This document shows positions 50,003 to 60,400 of a stretch of DNA of 64,000 bases, piece after piece. Numbering within the stretch: the stretch's first letter is position 1; the number at the start of each line of letters is the position of its first letter. The translations under genes were made by a program, and so were the position numbers. This DNA comes from Parapedobacter sp037190485 (GTDB lineage: Bacteria; Bacteroidota; Bacteroidia; Sphingobacteriales; Sphingobacteriaceae). Below the pieces are notes generated by a model. It saw only the letters and a program-made list of their open reading frames with translations. It searched no databases and was not told the DNA's origin. The stretch is taken from positions 62,001 through 126,000 of the forward strand of contig JBBCJB010000045.1 in NCBI GenBank assembly GCA_037190485.1. Direction: 5' to 3'.

Positions 50003-50890
50003 ATGACGAACGTTAAGATAGGAACTGTGCAGATGAGTTGCGTGGCGGACAAGGCCACGAACCTTGAAAATGCGGTGAATCAGATTCGCGTAGCCGCCGC
50101 GCAAGGTGCCCAAATCATCTGCTTACAAGAATTGTTCACTTCGCTCTATTTCTGCGACGTGGAAGACTACGACAATTTTAAGCTGGCCGAACCGATTCCA
50201 GGCCCTGCCACCGACGAATTGCAGCGCGTGGCCGCCGAGCTGGGCGTGGTCATCATCGCCTCGCTGTTTGAAAAACGTACGCATGGGCTATACCACAATA
50301 CCACGGCCGTAATCGATGCCGATGGCTCGTACCTCGGCAAATACCGAAAAATGCACATTCCGGACGACCCCGCCTATTACGAGAAATTCTATTTCACGCC
50401 CGGCGATTTGGGCTACAAGGTTTTCGAGACCAAGTTTGCCACGATTGGGGTGCTGATATGCTGGGATCAATGGTATCCCGAGGCAGCGCGCATCACCGCG
50501 TTGATGGGGGCACAGCTCTTGTTCTTTCCTACGGCCATCGGCTGGGCCACCGATCAGGATGAAGACACCAACCAAGATCAGTACAATGCTTGGCAGACCA
50601 TCCAACGCAGCCATTCGGTGGCCAACGGCGTCCCCGTGATCAGCGTGAACCGGGTGGGATTCGAGCAAAACGGCGCCATGAAGTTCTGGGGCGGCAGCTT
50701 CGTGACCAATGCGCAAGGCAAACTGCTTTATCTAGCCTCGCACGATGCCGAGGAAACCGAAGTCACGGAAGTTGACCTGACACAATCGGATTACATCCGC
50801 ATGCATTGGCCGTTCCTGCGCGACCGCCGGATCGACAGCTATCACCCCATCACCAAGCGATTCATCGATCAGGAGGCGCGAATTCATTGA
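50003..50890 (+). CDS. aguB: N-carbamoylputrescine amidase
   Basis: A 295-residue nitrilase-superfamily hydrolase. The catalytic triad is visible: Glu in CLQELFTSLYFC, Lys in GKYRKMHIPDD and Cys in VLICWDQWYPEAAR. Length and the IPDDPAYYEKFYFTPGDLG stretch are typical of the AguB group. It converts N-carbamoylputrescine to putrescine, ammonia and CO2. Pairing with agmatine deiminase 14 bases downstream completes the two-step agmatine-to-putrescine route. Confidence 0.95.
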   Translation: MTNVKIGTVQMSCVADKATNLENAVNQIRVAAAQGAQIICLQELFTSLYFCDVEDYDNFKLAEPIPGPATDELQRVAAELGVVIIASLFEKRTHGLYHNTTAVIDADGSYLGKYRKMHIPDDPAYYEKFYFTPGDLGYKVFETKFATIGVLICWDQWYPEAARITALMGAQLLFFPTAIGWATDQDEDTNQDQYNAWQTIQRSHSVANGVPVISVNRVGFEQNGAMKFWGGSFVTNAQGKLLYLASHDAEETEVTEVDLTQSDYIRMHWPFLRDRRIDSYHPITKRFIDQEARIH

Positions 50891-50904
50891 CGTATTTACG
50901 CAAC

Positions 50905-51957
50905 ATGACGAGGCCGACACCAAAAGAGTTAGGTTACTTTTTCCCTGCTGAATGGCACCCGCATCGGGCAACATGGTTGAGCTGGCCACACAAAGAGGCG
51001 AGTTGGCCGGGCAAGCTCGACGCGGTTTATGCCCCGTACTGCCAATTCATCGACGTCGTTTCGCGAGGCGAGTTGGTATGCATCAACGTGGCCGATCAAG
51101 CCATGGAACATGCGGCATCCAAACACCTGGTTGCCGCCGGCATCGACCTGGAGCGCATCCGGTTCTACCACCATCCCACCGATGATGCGTGGTGCCGCGA
51201 CCACGGACCGGCATTCCTGATCAATCCACGGGCGGACATCAAAAAAGTAATCGTGGATTGGGGGTACAATGCCTGGGGTGGCAAATACCCCCCCTACGCA
51301 CAGGATGACGTTGTGCCCACCATGGTGGGTCGCTCGTTAGCCCTACCTGTCCATCACCCGGGCATCGTCATGGAAGGCGGTTCGGTCGATTTCAATGGGA
51401 ACGGGACGATCCTAACCACCACGGCCTGCCTATTGAACGAGAATCGTAACCCCCACCTCAACCAACACCAAATCGAGGAATACCTATGCGCTTACTATGG
51501 CGCTTCCCAAATCCTTTGGCTTGGCGAGGGTATCGTGGGCGACGATACGGATGGCCACATCGATGACATCACGCGTTTCGTGAATCCGGATACCGTCGTT
51601 ACCGTCATTGAAGAAAATCGTTCCGATGAAAACTTCGCCATCTTGCAGGAGAATCTCCGTTCGCTCCAAAAAATGCGGCTATCGAACGGCAAGCAACTCG
51701 ATGTCGTCGAATTGCCCATGCCCGCGCCGGTGGAACACGACGGGCAACGGCTCCCCGCTTCGTATGCCAATTTCTACATCGCCAATGCCGCGGTGGTGGT
51801 TCCCACCTACCGCGACGATAAAAACGACCAAAAAGCATTGGATATCCTATCCGAGTGCTTTCCGGATCGGGATGTCGTTGGCATTGACAGCACGGATGTC
51901 ATCTGGGGCTTGGGCAGCTGGCATTGCCTGAGCCAGCAGGAACCTGAAATATCGTAA
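50905..51957 (+). CDS. aguA: Agmatine deiminase
   Basis: A 350-residue guanidino-modifying enzyme of the peptidylarginine-deiminase/AguA family. Conserved segments: MPAEWHPH-like FPAEWHPHRATWLSWP, DDAWCRDHGPAFLI, DWGYNAWGGKYPPY, VMEGGSVDFNGNGTILTTT, GDDTDGHIDDITRF and the C-terminal GLGSWHCLSQQEP, whose Cys is the nucleophile. It turns agmatine into N-carbamoylputrescine. The ATG at 50905 is used; a TTG at 50887 overlapping the aguB stop would add six residues. Confidence 0.95.
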   Translation: MTRPTPKELGYFFPAEWHPHRATWLSWPHKEASWPGKLDAVYAPYCQFIDVVSRGELVCINVADQAMEHAASKHLVAAGIDLERIRFYHHPTDDAWCRDHGPAFLINPRADIKKVIVDWGYNAWGGKYPPYAQDDVVPTMVGRSLALPVHHPGIVMEGGSVDFNGNGTILTTTACLLNENRNPHLNQHQIEEYLCAYYGASQILWLGEGIVGDDTDGHIDDITRFVNPDTVVTVIEENRSDENFAILQENLRSLQKMRLSNGKQLDVVELPMPAPVEHDGQRLPASYANFYIANAAVVVPTYRDDKNDQKALDILSECFPDRDVVGIDSTDVIWGLGSWHCLSQQEPEIS

Positions 51958-51979
51958 TATCAAGGCCAGTTTCAAACAT

Positions 51980-53188
51980 ATGCGTAAAATCCTCTTTCCG
52001 TTATTGACCCTCACCACCCTGCTTGGTGCCAACTCCGGTGCCTTCGGGCAACGCCAGACCGACGAGCGTCCAACCATCGAGAATTTCAAGGGTATCCAGT
52101 ATACCGGCGATGACTCGACCTTTTACATCAATTTCAGGTTCCGAATGCAAAACCGGCTCAAGTACACCACCAATAGCGGCACGGATTTGGGGTCAGGTAG
52201 TTTTGAAGCCCGCATCCGGCGTTTGCGGCTACGCATGGATGGCTACATGTACAGCCCGAAGTTATCGTACAGCATCCAACTCGGTTTCACCCGGGGCGAC
52301 CAGGACTATGACGATACCGATGTGGCCAACATCGTGCGCGATGCCGTCATATTCTACAATTTCACCGATGATTTCTATGTGGCATTGGGCCAAAACAAAT
52401 TGCCCGGTAATCGCCAGCGCGTCAATTCTTCGGGAGAGCTCCAATTCGCCGAACGTTCGTTGGTCAACGCCACGTTCAATATCGACCGCGACTTCGGGAT
52501 CAAGGCCTACTATTCGCCTAAACTGGGCGAAGTACCCATCCATTTCAAAGGAGCGATCACGACGGGCGAAGGACGGGTCGCGAACAACACCAATACCGGA
52601 TTGGCCTATACGGGCCGGGCAGAAATCCTGCCACTTGGCGAGTTTACCAACGACGGCGACTATTATGAAGGCGACCTGGAATACGAGCTGAGTCCAAAAT
52701 TCGCCCTTGGCGGCGGGTACAGCTTCAACGACCGGACCTCACGCAGCGGTGGGCAGATCGGCAAATACGTAACGACGCCGCTCACGCTCAAGACCACGTT
52801 CGTCGATGCCATCTTCAAGTACGTCGGCTGGGCCTACCAAATCGAATACATGAAGCGTGACACCGACAATCCATTCAGTACCGACAAAGACGGTGAGACC
52901 GCCTATGCCTACAAAGGGCAAGGCATCAATCAGCAACTCTCCTACCTGCTGAACAAGGACTCGGGTTACGAGTTGGCCGGACGATACACGTGGGTCATGC
53001 CGCATGACGATATACGGGCATTCGAGCAACAGACCGATGTGATAGAATTGGGGCTCACCAAGTATTTCCGCGCACATCGGCTCAAGCTCCAACTGAATGC
53101 GAATTACCTATCGAAGGCCGGCGTTTTCCGGACCGGCAACCCGGGCAATAACTGGGGCGGAACGTTCCAGATCGAGTTGGGGATCTGA
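51980..53188 (+). CDS. Outer-membrane porin, OprO/OprP (phosphate-selective porin) type
   Basis: A 402-residue outer-membrane beta-barrel with a signal peptide (ending GAFGQ). Alternating hydrophobic strands run throughout, with FEARIRRLRLRMDGYMYSPK and the QNKLPGNRQRVNSSGELQF segment typical of the porin O/P family; the chain ends in a strand (GTFQIELGI). Substrate specificity is not evident. It starts 22 bases after aguA and ends two bases before lpxB, so it may be expressed with both. Confidence 0.85.
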   Translation: MRKILFPLLTLTTLLGANSGAFGQRQTDERPTIENFKGIQYTGDDSTFYINFRFRMQNRLKYTTNSGTDLGSGSFEARIRRLRLRMDGYMYSPKLSYSIQLGFTRGDQDYDDTDVANIVRDAVIFYNFTDDFYVALGQNKLPGNRQRVNSSGELQFAERSLVNATFNIDRDFGIKAYYSPKLGEVPIHFKGAITTGEGRVANNTNTGLAYTGRAEILPLGEFTNDGDYYEGDLEYELSPKFALGGGYSFNDRTSRSGGQIGKYVTTPLTLKTTFVDAIFKYVGWAYQIEYMKRDTDNPFSTDKDGETAYAYKGQGINQQLSYLLNKDSGYELAGRYTWVMPHDDIRAFEQQTDVIELGLTKYFRAHRLKLQLNANYLSKAGVFRTGNPGNNWGGTFQIELGI

Positions 53189-53190
53189 TC

Positions 53191-54306
53191 ATGAGATACT
53201 ATATCATCGCAGGCGAAGCCTCGGGCGATCTGCACGGCGCCAACCTGATCCGGGCGTTGCGTAGACTGGATGCAGGGGCTGAGTTCCGGATCGTCGGCGG
53301 CGACCGCATGCAGCGGGAGTCGGGCGAAGCGCCGCTCATCCACATCGCGCAGATGGCATTCATGGGGTTCGTCGAGGTGCTGGCCAACATCAAAGCCATT
53401 TCGCGGAACCTTCGCGCGGTAAAAGCCGATATCGCCGCCTATGCGCCGGATACGGTCGTCCTGATCGATTTCCCGGGTTTCAACCTCAAGATTGCCTCCT
53501 TCGCCAAACAAAGCGGGTTTAAGGTGTGCTATTACATTTCGCCGAAAGTATGGGCCTGGAACCAGCGACGCGTCCTGAAAATCAAGCGGGTGGTCGATCG
53601 GTTGTTCTGCATCCTGCCCTTTGAAGTCGATTTTTACAAGCAATGGGGCATGGACGTCGACTACGTGGGCAACCCGTTGCTAGACGCCATTGCCAACCAC
53701 ACCGCGAATCCGGATTTCCTATCGGACAATGGCCTAAGCCACAAACCCATCATCGCATTCCTACCCGGCAGCCGGAAGATGGAAATCAGCAAGCTGCTCC
53801 CCATCATGGGCGCGCTGTCGTTCCGATTCCCCGGCCACCAGTGCATCGTAGCCGGTGCGCCGAATTTCGACCTCGCCTACTATCGGCAATACCTTGGCGA
53901 GGCCAACCTGCCGATTGTCTCCAATGCCACCTATGACCTGCTTGCACATGCCGAAGCCGCTGTCGTGGCCAGCGGGACAGCCACCCTGGAGACCGCATTG
54001 CTCAACGTGCCGCAGGTGGTTGTCTACAAGGCCCACCCCCTATCCATTGCCATCGCGCGGCTGGTCATCAAGGTCAAGCACATCTCGTTGGTAAACCTCA
54101 TCCTCGACAAGCCCGCGGTCAAGGAGCTGATCCAGCAGGAATGCACAGCGGCTAGCATCGCCGACGAACTTGACGAACTACTGAACAACAACGCCCATCG
54201 CGGCCAGGTCCTGGCAGACTACGGCACCCTGCATGAAAAAATGGGGCAGCCCGGCGCATCCGAACGGACGGCCGAACGCATCACCGCCTACCTATCCGAG
54301 GCGTGA
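53191..54306 (+). CDS. lpxB: Lipid-A-disaccharide synthase
   Basis: A 371-residue GT19 glycosyltransferase that joins UDP-diacylglucosamine and lipid X. Diagnostic parts: YYIIAGEASGDLHGANLIRA at the start, the central YYISPKVWAWNQRRVLKIKR, VDYVGNPLLDAI, FLPGSRKMEI and VASGTATLETALLNVPQVVV. It is a peripheral inner-membrane enzyme and confirms lipopolysaccharide-type outer membranes. Its last 15 bases overlap the 3' end of aroB on the other strand. Confidence 0.96.
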   Translation: MRYYIIAGEASGDLHGANLIRALRRLDAGAEFRIVGGDRMQRESGEAPLIHIAQMAFMGFVEVLANIKAISRNLRAVKADIAAYAPDTVVLIDFPGFNLKIASFAKQSGFKVCYYISPKVWAWNQRRVLKIKRVVDRLFCILPFEVDFYKQWGMDVDYVGNPLLDAIANHTANPDFLSDNGLSHKPIIAFLPGSRKMEISKLLPIMGALSFRFPGHQCIVAGAPNFDLAYYRQYLGEANLPIVSNATYDLLAHAEAAVVASGTATLETALLNVPQVVVYKAHPLSIAIARLVIKVKHISLVNLILDKPAVKELIQQECTAASIADELDELLNNNAHRGQVLADYGTLHEKMGQPGASERTAERITAYLSEA

Positions 54307-55383
54307 TCGCACGGCGCCACCGACCAATTCACGGTAAAAATCCAAGCTCTCGCGGATCAGGTCTTCTTCCACGAAGTTATCGATGCTGCAATGGCCGATG
54401 GCCGTGAGCAAAGCGAATCCAATGTGTTCGCCCGCGTTCTTCTTATCGTTCTTCATCAGCGCGAGCAATTCGTCGTAGCATGCCGTACCATACGCGTAAT
54501 CCGGGAAATGCGTCCGGAACGTGCCGATCAAATCGTGCAGTGCCCCTTCCGGAAGCCCGTTGACCTTATACGACAGGTAACCTTCGCAGATCATGCCCAC
54601 CGCGATGGCTTCGCCATGCAACAGCGGATCACGGTCATGGACCAATGAATACCCTTCGATGGCGTGGCCGATGGTATGGCCGAAATTCAATGTCTTGCGC
54701 AATCCCCTTTCCAATGGATCTTCGGTTACCACCCTGTTCTTGATGGCCACCGAATGCCGGATATGCTCCAATGACATCGCCTTGGCCGCCATCGCCTTTA
54801 CCGTTTCGTAAAACGCGCGGTCGGCGATCAGTCCGTGCTTGATGACCTCGGCAAATCCGGAGGTCAGTTGCCGGTTGTCGAGGGTTCCGAGGAACCCGGT
54901 GGCGATGAATACGGCTTTGGGTTGGGTAAACGTACCGATGATGTTCTTCACGTTGCCCATATCGATCCCCGTTTTGCCCCCCACGGAAGCGTCCACCTGG
55001 GACAACAGCGTGGTCGGCACCTGCACGAAATCAATGCCCCGTTTGAACGTCGATGCCGCGAATCCACCCATATCCGTGACCACGCCACCGCCCAGGTTGA
55101 TCAGCAGGCTTTGGCGGTCGGCACCGAAATCCAACAGCATCCGCCAGATGCCCACGCAGAAATCGATGTTCTTGTTCTCCTCGCCGGGATCCACCTCGAT
55201 GACATCAAAGGCATCGAATCCCGGCAGCGCAGCCTGCAATACCGGCAAACAATGCGTACAGGTGTTCCTGTCGGTGAGCACCAACACCCTCGAATACGTA
55301 TTTTTCTGTAGAAAGTTACCCAGTTCGGCCAGTGTATCGTCGAAATACACGTTGTAGCCCGTGCTTGGCAGGTAATGGTCCAT
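54292..55383 (-). CDS. aroB: 3-dehydroquinate synthase
   Basis: A 363-residue enzyme of the shikimate pathway. NAD-binding GGGVVTDMGGFAASTFKRGI, the metal and substrate segment PTTLLSQVDASVGGKTGID, KHGLIADRAF, and the zinc-ligand stretch NFGHTIGHAIEGYS with HGEAIAVGM are all present. The start opens MDHYLPSTGYNVYFDDTLA. It is the third gene of the S4-lipoprotein-aroB transcript, eight bases after the lipoprotein gene. Confidence 0.96.
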   Translation of the reverse strand: MDHYLPSTGYNVYFDDTLAELGNFLQKNTYSRVLVLTDRNTCTHCLPVLQAALPGFDAFDVIEVDPGEENKNIDFCVGIWRMLLDFGADRQSLLINLGGGVVTDMGGFAASTFKRGIDFVQVPTTLLSQVDASVGGKTGIDMGNVKNIIGTFTQPKAVFIATGFLGTLDNRQLTSGFAEVIKHGLIADRAFYETVKAMAAKAMSLEHIRHSVAIKNRVVTEDPLERGLRKTLNFGHTIGHAIEGYSLVHDRDPLLHGEAIAVGMICEGYLSYKVNGLPEGALHDLIGTFRTHFPDYAYGTACYDELLALMKNDKKNAGEHIGFALLTAIGHCSIDNFVEEDLIRESLDFYRELVGGAVRSRLG

Positions 55384-55391
55384 CGGTCTGA

Positions 55392-55817
55392 TCAGCGTAT
55401 TGTCATTAACTTAAGTTCAAAATCCTTTACCCGTTCGTAATACGGGATGGTTGACCTCCGTGCGAACTGGATGAAATTCATGATGGTGCTGTCGCGTTGG
55501 TGCTGCGGGATCGAGGGCAGTACATCCTGTCCCTTCTCGTCCAGGATACGGAGCCCCGCCGTCCCCTTTATCGAGTCGGGAAACTGTTGGATGTGCATCA
55601 ATACCGATGCAAACTTCTGTACGCCCTTGGAATAAGCCCCCAACGGCGAGGGGGCCGACACCGTATCGGTCTCCAGTTTCTCCACCAGCGCGTCAGCGCC
55701 TTTCCGCTCGTAGGTTTCCACCTCCACGGCCAGGACGTAGCGGCCTTCCGTATTCTTTTTGCCGTCGTTGCATGCAAACAACCCAGCGGCCAAGCCCATC
55801 ACCATCCATTTCTTCAT
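55392..55817 (-). CDS. Small lipoprotein of unknown function
   Basis: A 141-residue protein with a lipobox (GLFAC, Cys16). The mature part is charged and mixed helix/strand (YVLAVEVETYERKGADALVE, VQKFASVLMHIQQFPDSIKG, IPYYERVKDFELKLMTIR). I do not recognise it. It is packed between the S4 gene (three-base gap) and aroB. Confidence 0.72.
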   Translation of the reverse strand: MKKWMVMGLAAGLFACNDGKKNTEGRYVLAVEVETYERKGADALVEKLETDTVSAPSPLGAYSKGVQKFASVLMHIQQFPDSIKGTAGLRILDEKGQDVLPSIPQHQRDSTIMNFIQFARRSTIPYYERVKDFELKLMTIR

Positions 55818-55820
55818 GGC

Positions 55821-56030
55821 CTATCCCACTAATTTCACTTGCTTTCCATCGAACTCCACCTCGTCTCCCGGCTTTACCTTGAGCCGCTTGCGGTAATCCA
55901 CGCCGCCGTTGTACTTCACAAGCCCTGCGGTCACCACGGCCTGCGCCTGGCCACCGTGTTCCACCCAATTCAGCACCTTGAGCAACTGGATCAACTGGAT
56001 GTATTCGCCCGAAATCTTAAAGGTAACCAT
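55821..56030 (-). CDS. S4-domain RNA-binding protein (YbcJ/YaaA type)
   Basis: A 69-residue single S4 domain: YIQLIQLLKVLNWVEHGGQA, VVTAGLVKYNGGVDYRKRLK and KPGDEVEFDGKQV. Stand-alone S4 proteins of this size bind structured RNA. A full promoter ends six bases before the ATG, so the mRNA is expected to be leaderless. First gene of the operon with the lipoprotein and aroB. Confidence 0.9.
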   Translation of the reverse strand: MVTFKISGEYIQLIQLLKVLNWVEHGGQAQAVVTAGLVKYNGGVDYRKRLKVKPGDEVEFDGKQVKLVG

Positions 56031-56035
56031 GGCGG

Positions 56036-56067
56036 CAAAGGTACGCGTAAACTACGGCTAAACCAAA
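56036..56067 (-). promoter_or_regulatory. Promoter of the S4-lipoprotein-aroB operon (leaderless)
   Basis: On the minus strand TTTG (56064-56067), 20 bp, TACCTTTG (56036-56043, perfect). The ATG ends at 56030, five bases beyond the -7 box, so transcription should begin at or next to the start codon. Confidence 0.72.
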
Positions 56068-56069
56068 GG

Positions 56070-56101
56070 CTTGCATATGAAAGGCAAGTTATCTATGTTT
56101 G
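56070..56101 (+). promoter_or_regulatory. Promoter of ychF
   Basis: CTTG (56070-56073, one mismatch), 20 bp, TATGTTTG (56094-56101, perfect -7). Its -33 element lies two bases from the -33 element of the divergent S4 promoter. Confidence 0.65.
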
Positions 56102-56125
56102 CACCGTTTTACAAGAAAGAATTCC

Positions 56126-57226
56126 ATGGCATTACAATGCGGCATCGTCGGCCTACCCAACGTCGGAAAATCCACCCTATTCAACTGCCTGTCCAATGCA
56201 AAGGCACAGGCAGCCAATTTCCCATTCTGTACCATCGAGCCCAACGTGGGCGTCATCACCGTGCCCGATGACCGGTTGAATAAACTGGCCGAACTGGTCA
56301 AACCCCAACGGGTGGTACCCAATACCATCGAAATCGTGGACATCGCCGGATTGGTCAAGGGAGCCAGCAAAGGCGAAGGCTTGGGCAACCAATTCCTGGG
56401 AAACATCCGGAATACCGATGCCATCATCCATGTACTTCGCTGCTTTGACGACGGCAACGTCATCCACGTGGACGGATCGGTAGACCCCATTCGCGACAAG
56501 GAAATCATCGACACGGAATTGCAGCTCAAAGACCTGGATTCTGTTACCAAGCGGATCCAAAAGGTAGAGAAACAAGCGAAAACCGGGGGCGACAAGGAAG
56601 CGAAGCGCAGTTATGAGATCCTGTCGATCATCAAAAGCCACCTGGAATCGGGCAAGTCGGCACGTACGGCCAGCATATCCGAAGAGGACTTCGAATTCGT
56701 CAGCGACCTCGCCCTGCTCACCGTCAAACCGATCCTGTATGTCTGCAATGTCGATGAAGCGTCGGTGAACACGGGCAACGCCTACGTGGATCGCGTCAAG
56801 GAAGCCGTCAAGGAAGAAAAAGCCGCCGTCTTGGTCATCTCCGCACAGATCGAGTCGGAGATCGCGCAGCTGGAAAGCTACGAAGAGCGCCAACTCTTCC
56901 TGGAAGACCTGGGCCTGAACGAGTCGGGCGTCAACAAACTCATCCGTGCCGCCTACAAGTTATTGGATTTGGCCACGTATTTCACGGCGGGCGTGCAAGA
57001 AGTACGCGCCTGGACCATTGAAAACGGATTTACCGCCCCCCAGGCCGCCGGTGTCATCCATACCGACTTCGAGAAAGGCTTCATCCGCGCAGAGGTCATC
57101 AAATACGCGGATTTCGTGCAATACGGGTCGGAGGCCGCCGTCAAGGAAGCGGGGAAATTGGGCGTGGAAGGCAAGGGCTATATCGTGCAGGATGGCGACA
57201 TCATGCATTTCCGGTTCAATGTATAG
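56126..57226 (+). CDS. ychF: Redox-regulated ATPase YchF (OLA1 family)
   Basis: A 366-residue Obg-family P-loop protein that prefers ATP. G1 is GIVGLPNVGKSTLFN, G3 VDIAGLVKGASKGEGLGNQF, and G4 is the atypical NVDE (in YVCNVDEAS) expected of the ATP-binding YchF group. A coiled coil (about 125-205) and a C-terminal TGS domain (GVQEVRAWTIENGFTAPQAA) follow. It binds ribosomes and takes part in stress responses. The start at 56126 fits the family N-terminus MALQCGIV. Confidence 0.96.
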   Translation: MALQCGIVGLPNVGKSTLFNCLSNAKAQAANFPFCTIEPNVGVITVPDDRLNKLAELVKPQRVVPNTIEIVDIAGLVKGASKGEGLGNQFLGNIRNTDAIIHVLRCFDDGNVIHVDGSVDPIRDKEIIDTELQLKDLDSVTKRIQKVEKQAKTGGDKEAKRSYEILSIIKSHLESGKSARTASISEEDFEFVSDLALLTVKPILYVCNVDEASVNTGNAYVDRVKEAVKEEKAAVLVISAQIESEIAQLESYEERQLFLEDLGLNESGVNKLIRAAYKLLDLATYFTAGVQEVRAWTIENGFTAPQAAGVIHTDFEKGFIRAEVIKYADFVQYGSEAAVKEAGKLGVEGKGYIVQDGDIMHFRFNV

Positions 57227-57452
57227 TGCAATGGATAACGCCCCCTCCCCCATCCACCGGGCGGTGGAAGGGTTGGGGTACGTTGCAAACACATGAGTCT
57301 TTAAGCTTGTTTCGTTGACGAAATTGCCACAGTTTTATCAAAAATACAATGGTATGGACAATTTTCCGTCATTTTAACGGCTCACACTCAAAATAACAGC
57401 GCTAAACGGCATCATTTCATCCCTAAAGGCACGTTTTGTCATATTTCCCCAA

Positions 57453-60400
57453 TCATTGAAAATTCCGTCCCTTATGGAATACCCCCGCCACGTTTCCGAA
57501 ACCGGGAATGGACAACCCGCGCAGCCACGTGTTCAAATTGGCGCAATGCTGCACAACGATGTGGATTACCTCGCCTTCGATCTGCAGCTTGCCGACCGCC
57601 AGCAACAAGCGCGATTGCAGGATTTCGCGGCGGTATTTCTCGAACATGTTGCCCCAGACCACCAGGTTGGCAAAACCCGTTTCGTCCTCGATGGTCACGA
57701 ATAGCACCCCTTTGGCCGTACCCGGCCGCTGCCGCACCGTGATCATGCCGCAGACCTTCACGAACTGGCCATCGGCCAGCTTGGGCAGCGACCCCGTGGG
57801 CGTCACGCGCAGCAGGTCCAACCGCTCCCGCAGGAAACTCACCGGATGCGCCTTGATGGAAAGCGAGGTGCTGGCGTAATCCTGCACCACGTGTTCGCCT
57901 GCGGTCATGAGGGGCAGCTCGATCTGGCCCTCCTTCGTGCATGCGGCGGGCTGCCCCTCGAACAGCGCGATGGGCCTGTCCGGCAAGGCGGATACCTGCC
58001 ACAACGCTTGCCTGCGATCCAACCCCATCGAGCGGAACGCGTCGGCATCGGCAAGCCGCTCCAACGCAGCCAACGGCACCCCGGCGTCCATCAATCCAGT
58101 CAGTGACCGATACCCGGTATTGCGGCCTTCAACCAAACCTTGCATCTCCTCGGCCGCCAACCCCTTCACCAAGCGGAATCCAAGCCGAAGGGCGTGGTAG
58201 CGCTCGTCGCCCCCCCTGACCAAGGCATGGTCCCATTGGGAATGGTTCACGTCTACGGGCAGCACCTCCACCCCATGCTTGCGGGCATCGATCACGATCT
58301 GCGCCGGCTGGTAGAACCCCATGGGCTGGCTGTTGAGCAGGGCCGCCGCGAAGATATCGGGGTAATGGCACTTGATCCACGACGAGATGTACACGAGCAA
58401 CGCGAAGGAAGCCGCATGGCTTTCGGGAAAGCCGTAGCTGCCGAACCCCTCCAGCTGCTTGAACACCCGGTTGGCGAATTCGGCCGTATAGCCTTTCTTG
58501 ACCATGCCCTCCACCATCATGTCGCGGAAACGGCTCACTTCGCCCTTGGCCTTGAAGGTCGCCATGCTCCGGCGCAGCTCGTCGGCCTGTGCCGCCGAGA
58601 AACCCGCTGCCACGATCGCGATTTCCATGGCCTGCTCCTGGAACAGGGGCACGCCCTTCGTCTTCTCCAAAATACCCCTGATCTCTTCGGATGGATAATC
58701 CACCTCTTCCTGGCCGTTGCGCCGCCGGAGGTAGGGATGCACCATGTCGCCCTGTATCGGGCCCGGCCGCACGATGGCCACCTCGATCACCAGGTCATAG
58801 AATTCCCTTGGCCGCAGGCGCGGCAGCATCGACATCTGTGCCCGGCTCTCGATCTGGAACACGCCCAAGGTATCGGCATGGCAGATCATGTCATATACCT
58901 TCGGGTCTTCATCCTCAAACTTACCCAAGTCCAGGTCGAGCCCGTAATGCCGATTGGCCAGGTCGAATGCCTTGCGCATGCAGGTGAGCATCCCCAGGCC
59001 CAGCACATCCACCTTCAGGAAGCCGAGCGCCTCCAGGTCGTCCTTGTTCCACTCCAGGTTGGTCCGATCCGCCATGCGGGCGTTGATGATGGGGCACAGC
59101 TCATCCAACCGGCCCTGGGTAATGACGAATCCGCCGGTGTGCTGCCCGAGCTGCCGCGGGAAGCCGATGTATTCGTGGGTGAGCTGCAACACCTTCCGCA
59201 GGTGCGGGTCATTGGCGTCAAAGCCCTGCTCGGCCAACAGCTGCACATCGATATCGTTCTCCCAATGGCTGCTCACCGTACCGGCGAGGCGGCCTACCGC
59301 ATCGAGCGATAGCCCCATGGCCTTGCCTACGTCGCGCACGGCACCCCTGGCCCTTACCTGGGTCACGGTTGCCACGATGGCGGCGCGATCGCGGGTGTAT
59401 TTCGCGTAGATGTATTGGATCACCTCCTCGCGGCGCTCGTGCTCGAAGTCGACGTCGATATCGGGCGGTTCGTCGCGCGCATCCGACATGAAGCGCGCGA
59501 ACAGCAACCGAACCTTCGTCGGATCGACCGCCGTGATGCCCAGGCAGTAGCACACGGTGGAGTTCGCGGCCGACCCACGCCCCTGGCACAGGATGCCTCG
59601 GCCACGGGCAAACTGCACATAATCGTTCACGGTGAGGAAATAAGAAGCGTACCCTTTCTTTTCGATGAACGCCAGCTCATCGTTGATGGCCTTCCTGATC
59701 GGATCCGGGATAGCGTCGCCGAACCGGCCTTCCGCACCCTTCCAGGTCAGGTGGGCCAATTCCTGCTGCGGCGTGCGCCCTGCGGTGGTGAGCTCTTCGG
59801 GATACACGTACCTGAGTTCATCGAGCGAAAACGAACAGGCCTCGGCGATGGCCTCCGCATTGCGGATCGCACCGGGATACTGCCTGAACAGCCGCTCCAT
59901 CTCGTCCTTCGGCTTGAGGTAGCGCTCCGCGTTCGGATGCAGCCGATAACCCGCGGCCTGCACGGTGCATTTCTCGCGGATGCAGGTGAGCACGTCCTGC
60001 AATTCGCGCCGCTCGGGCACGTGGTAATGCACGTCGTTCAGCGCCACCATGGGCACCCCCAGCCGTTGGCCAAGCCCATGGATGCGGAACAGCTTCTTGG
60101 CATCGTCGCCCGTATAGGTACGCACGGCACCGAGGCACAGCTGGCTGCCCAACGCCTCCCGGTACTCGGTGATGTCGTTCACGTAGCCCGGCTCGAGTTC
60201 AAAGGAGGCCGTCAGCGCATCGGGCGGCACCGCGACGAACAGCATGCCCTTGCCATATCCATACACGTCGGCTTTGTACAGGTGGCACTGCCCCTTTTCC
60301 GCGCGGCGGTTGCCGGCGGTCAACAACCTCGAGAGCCTTCCGTAGGCTTCCCGGTCGGTTGGATACGCCAGGAGGCTTGTCCCATCCAGCAGGTCGAGCC

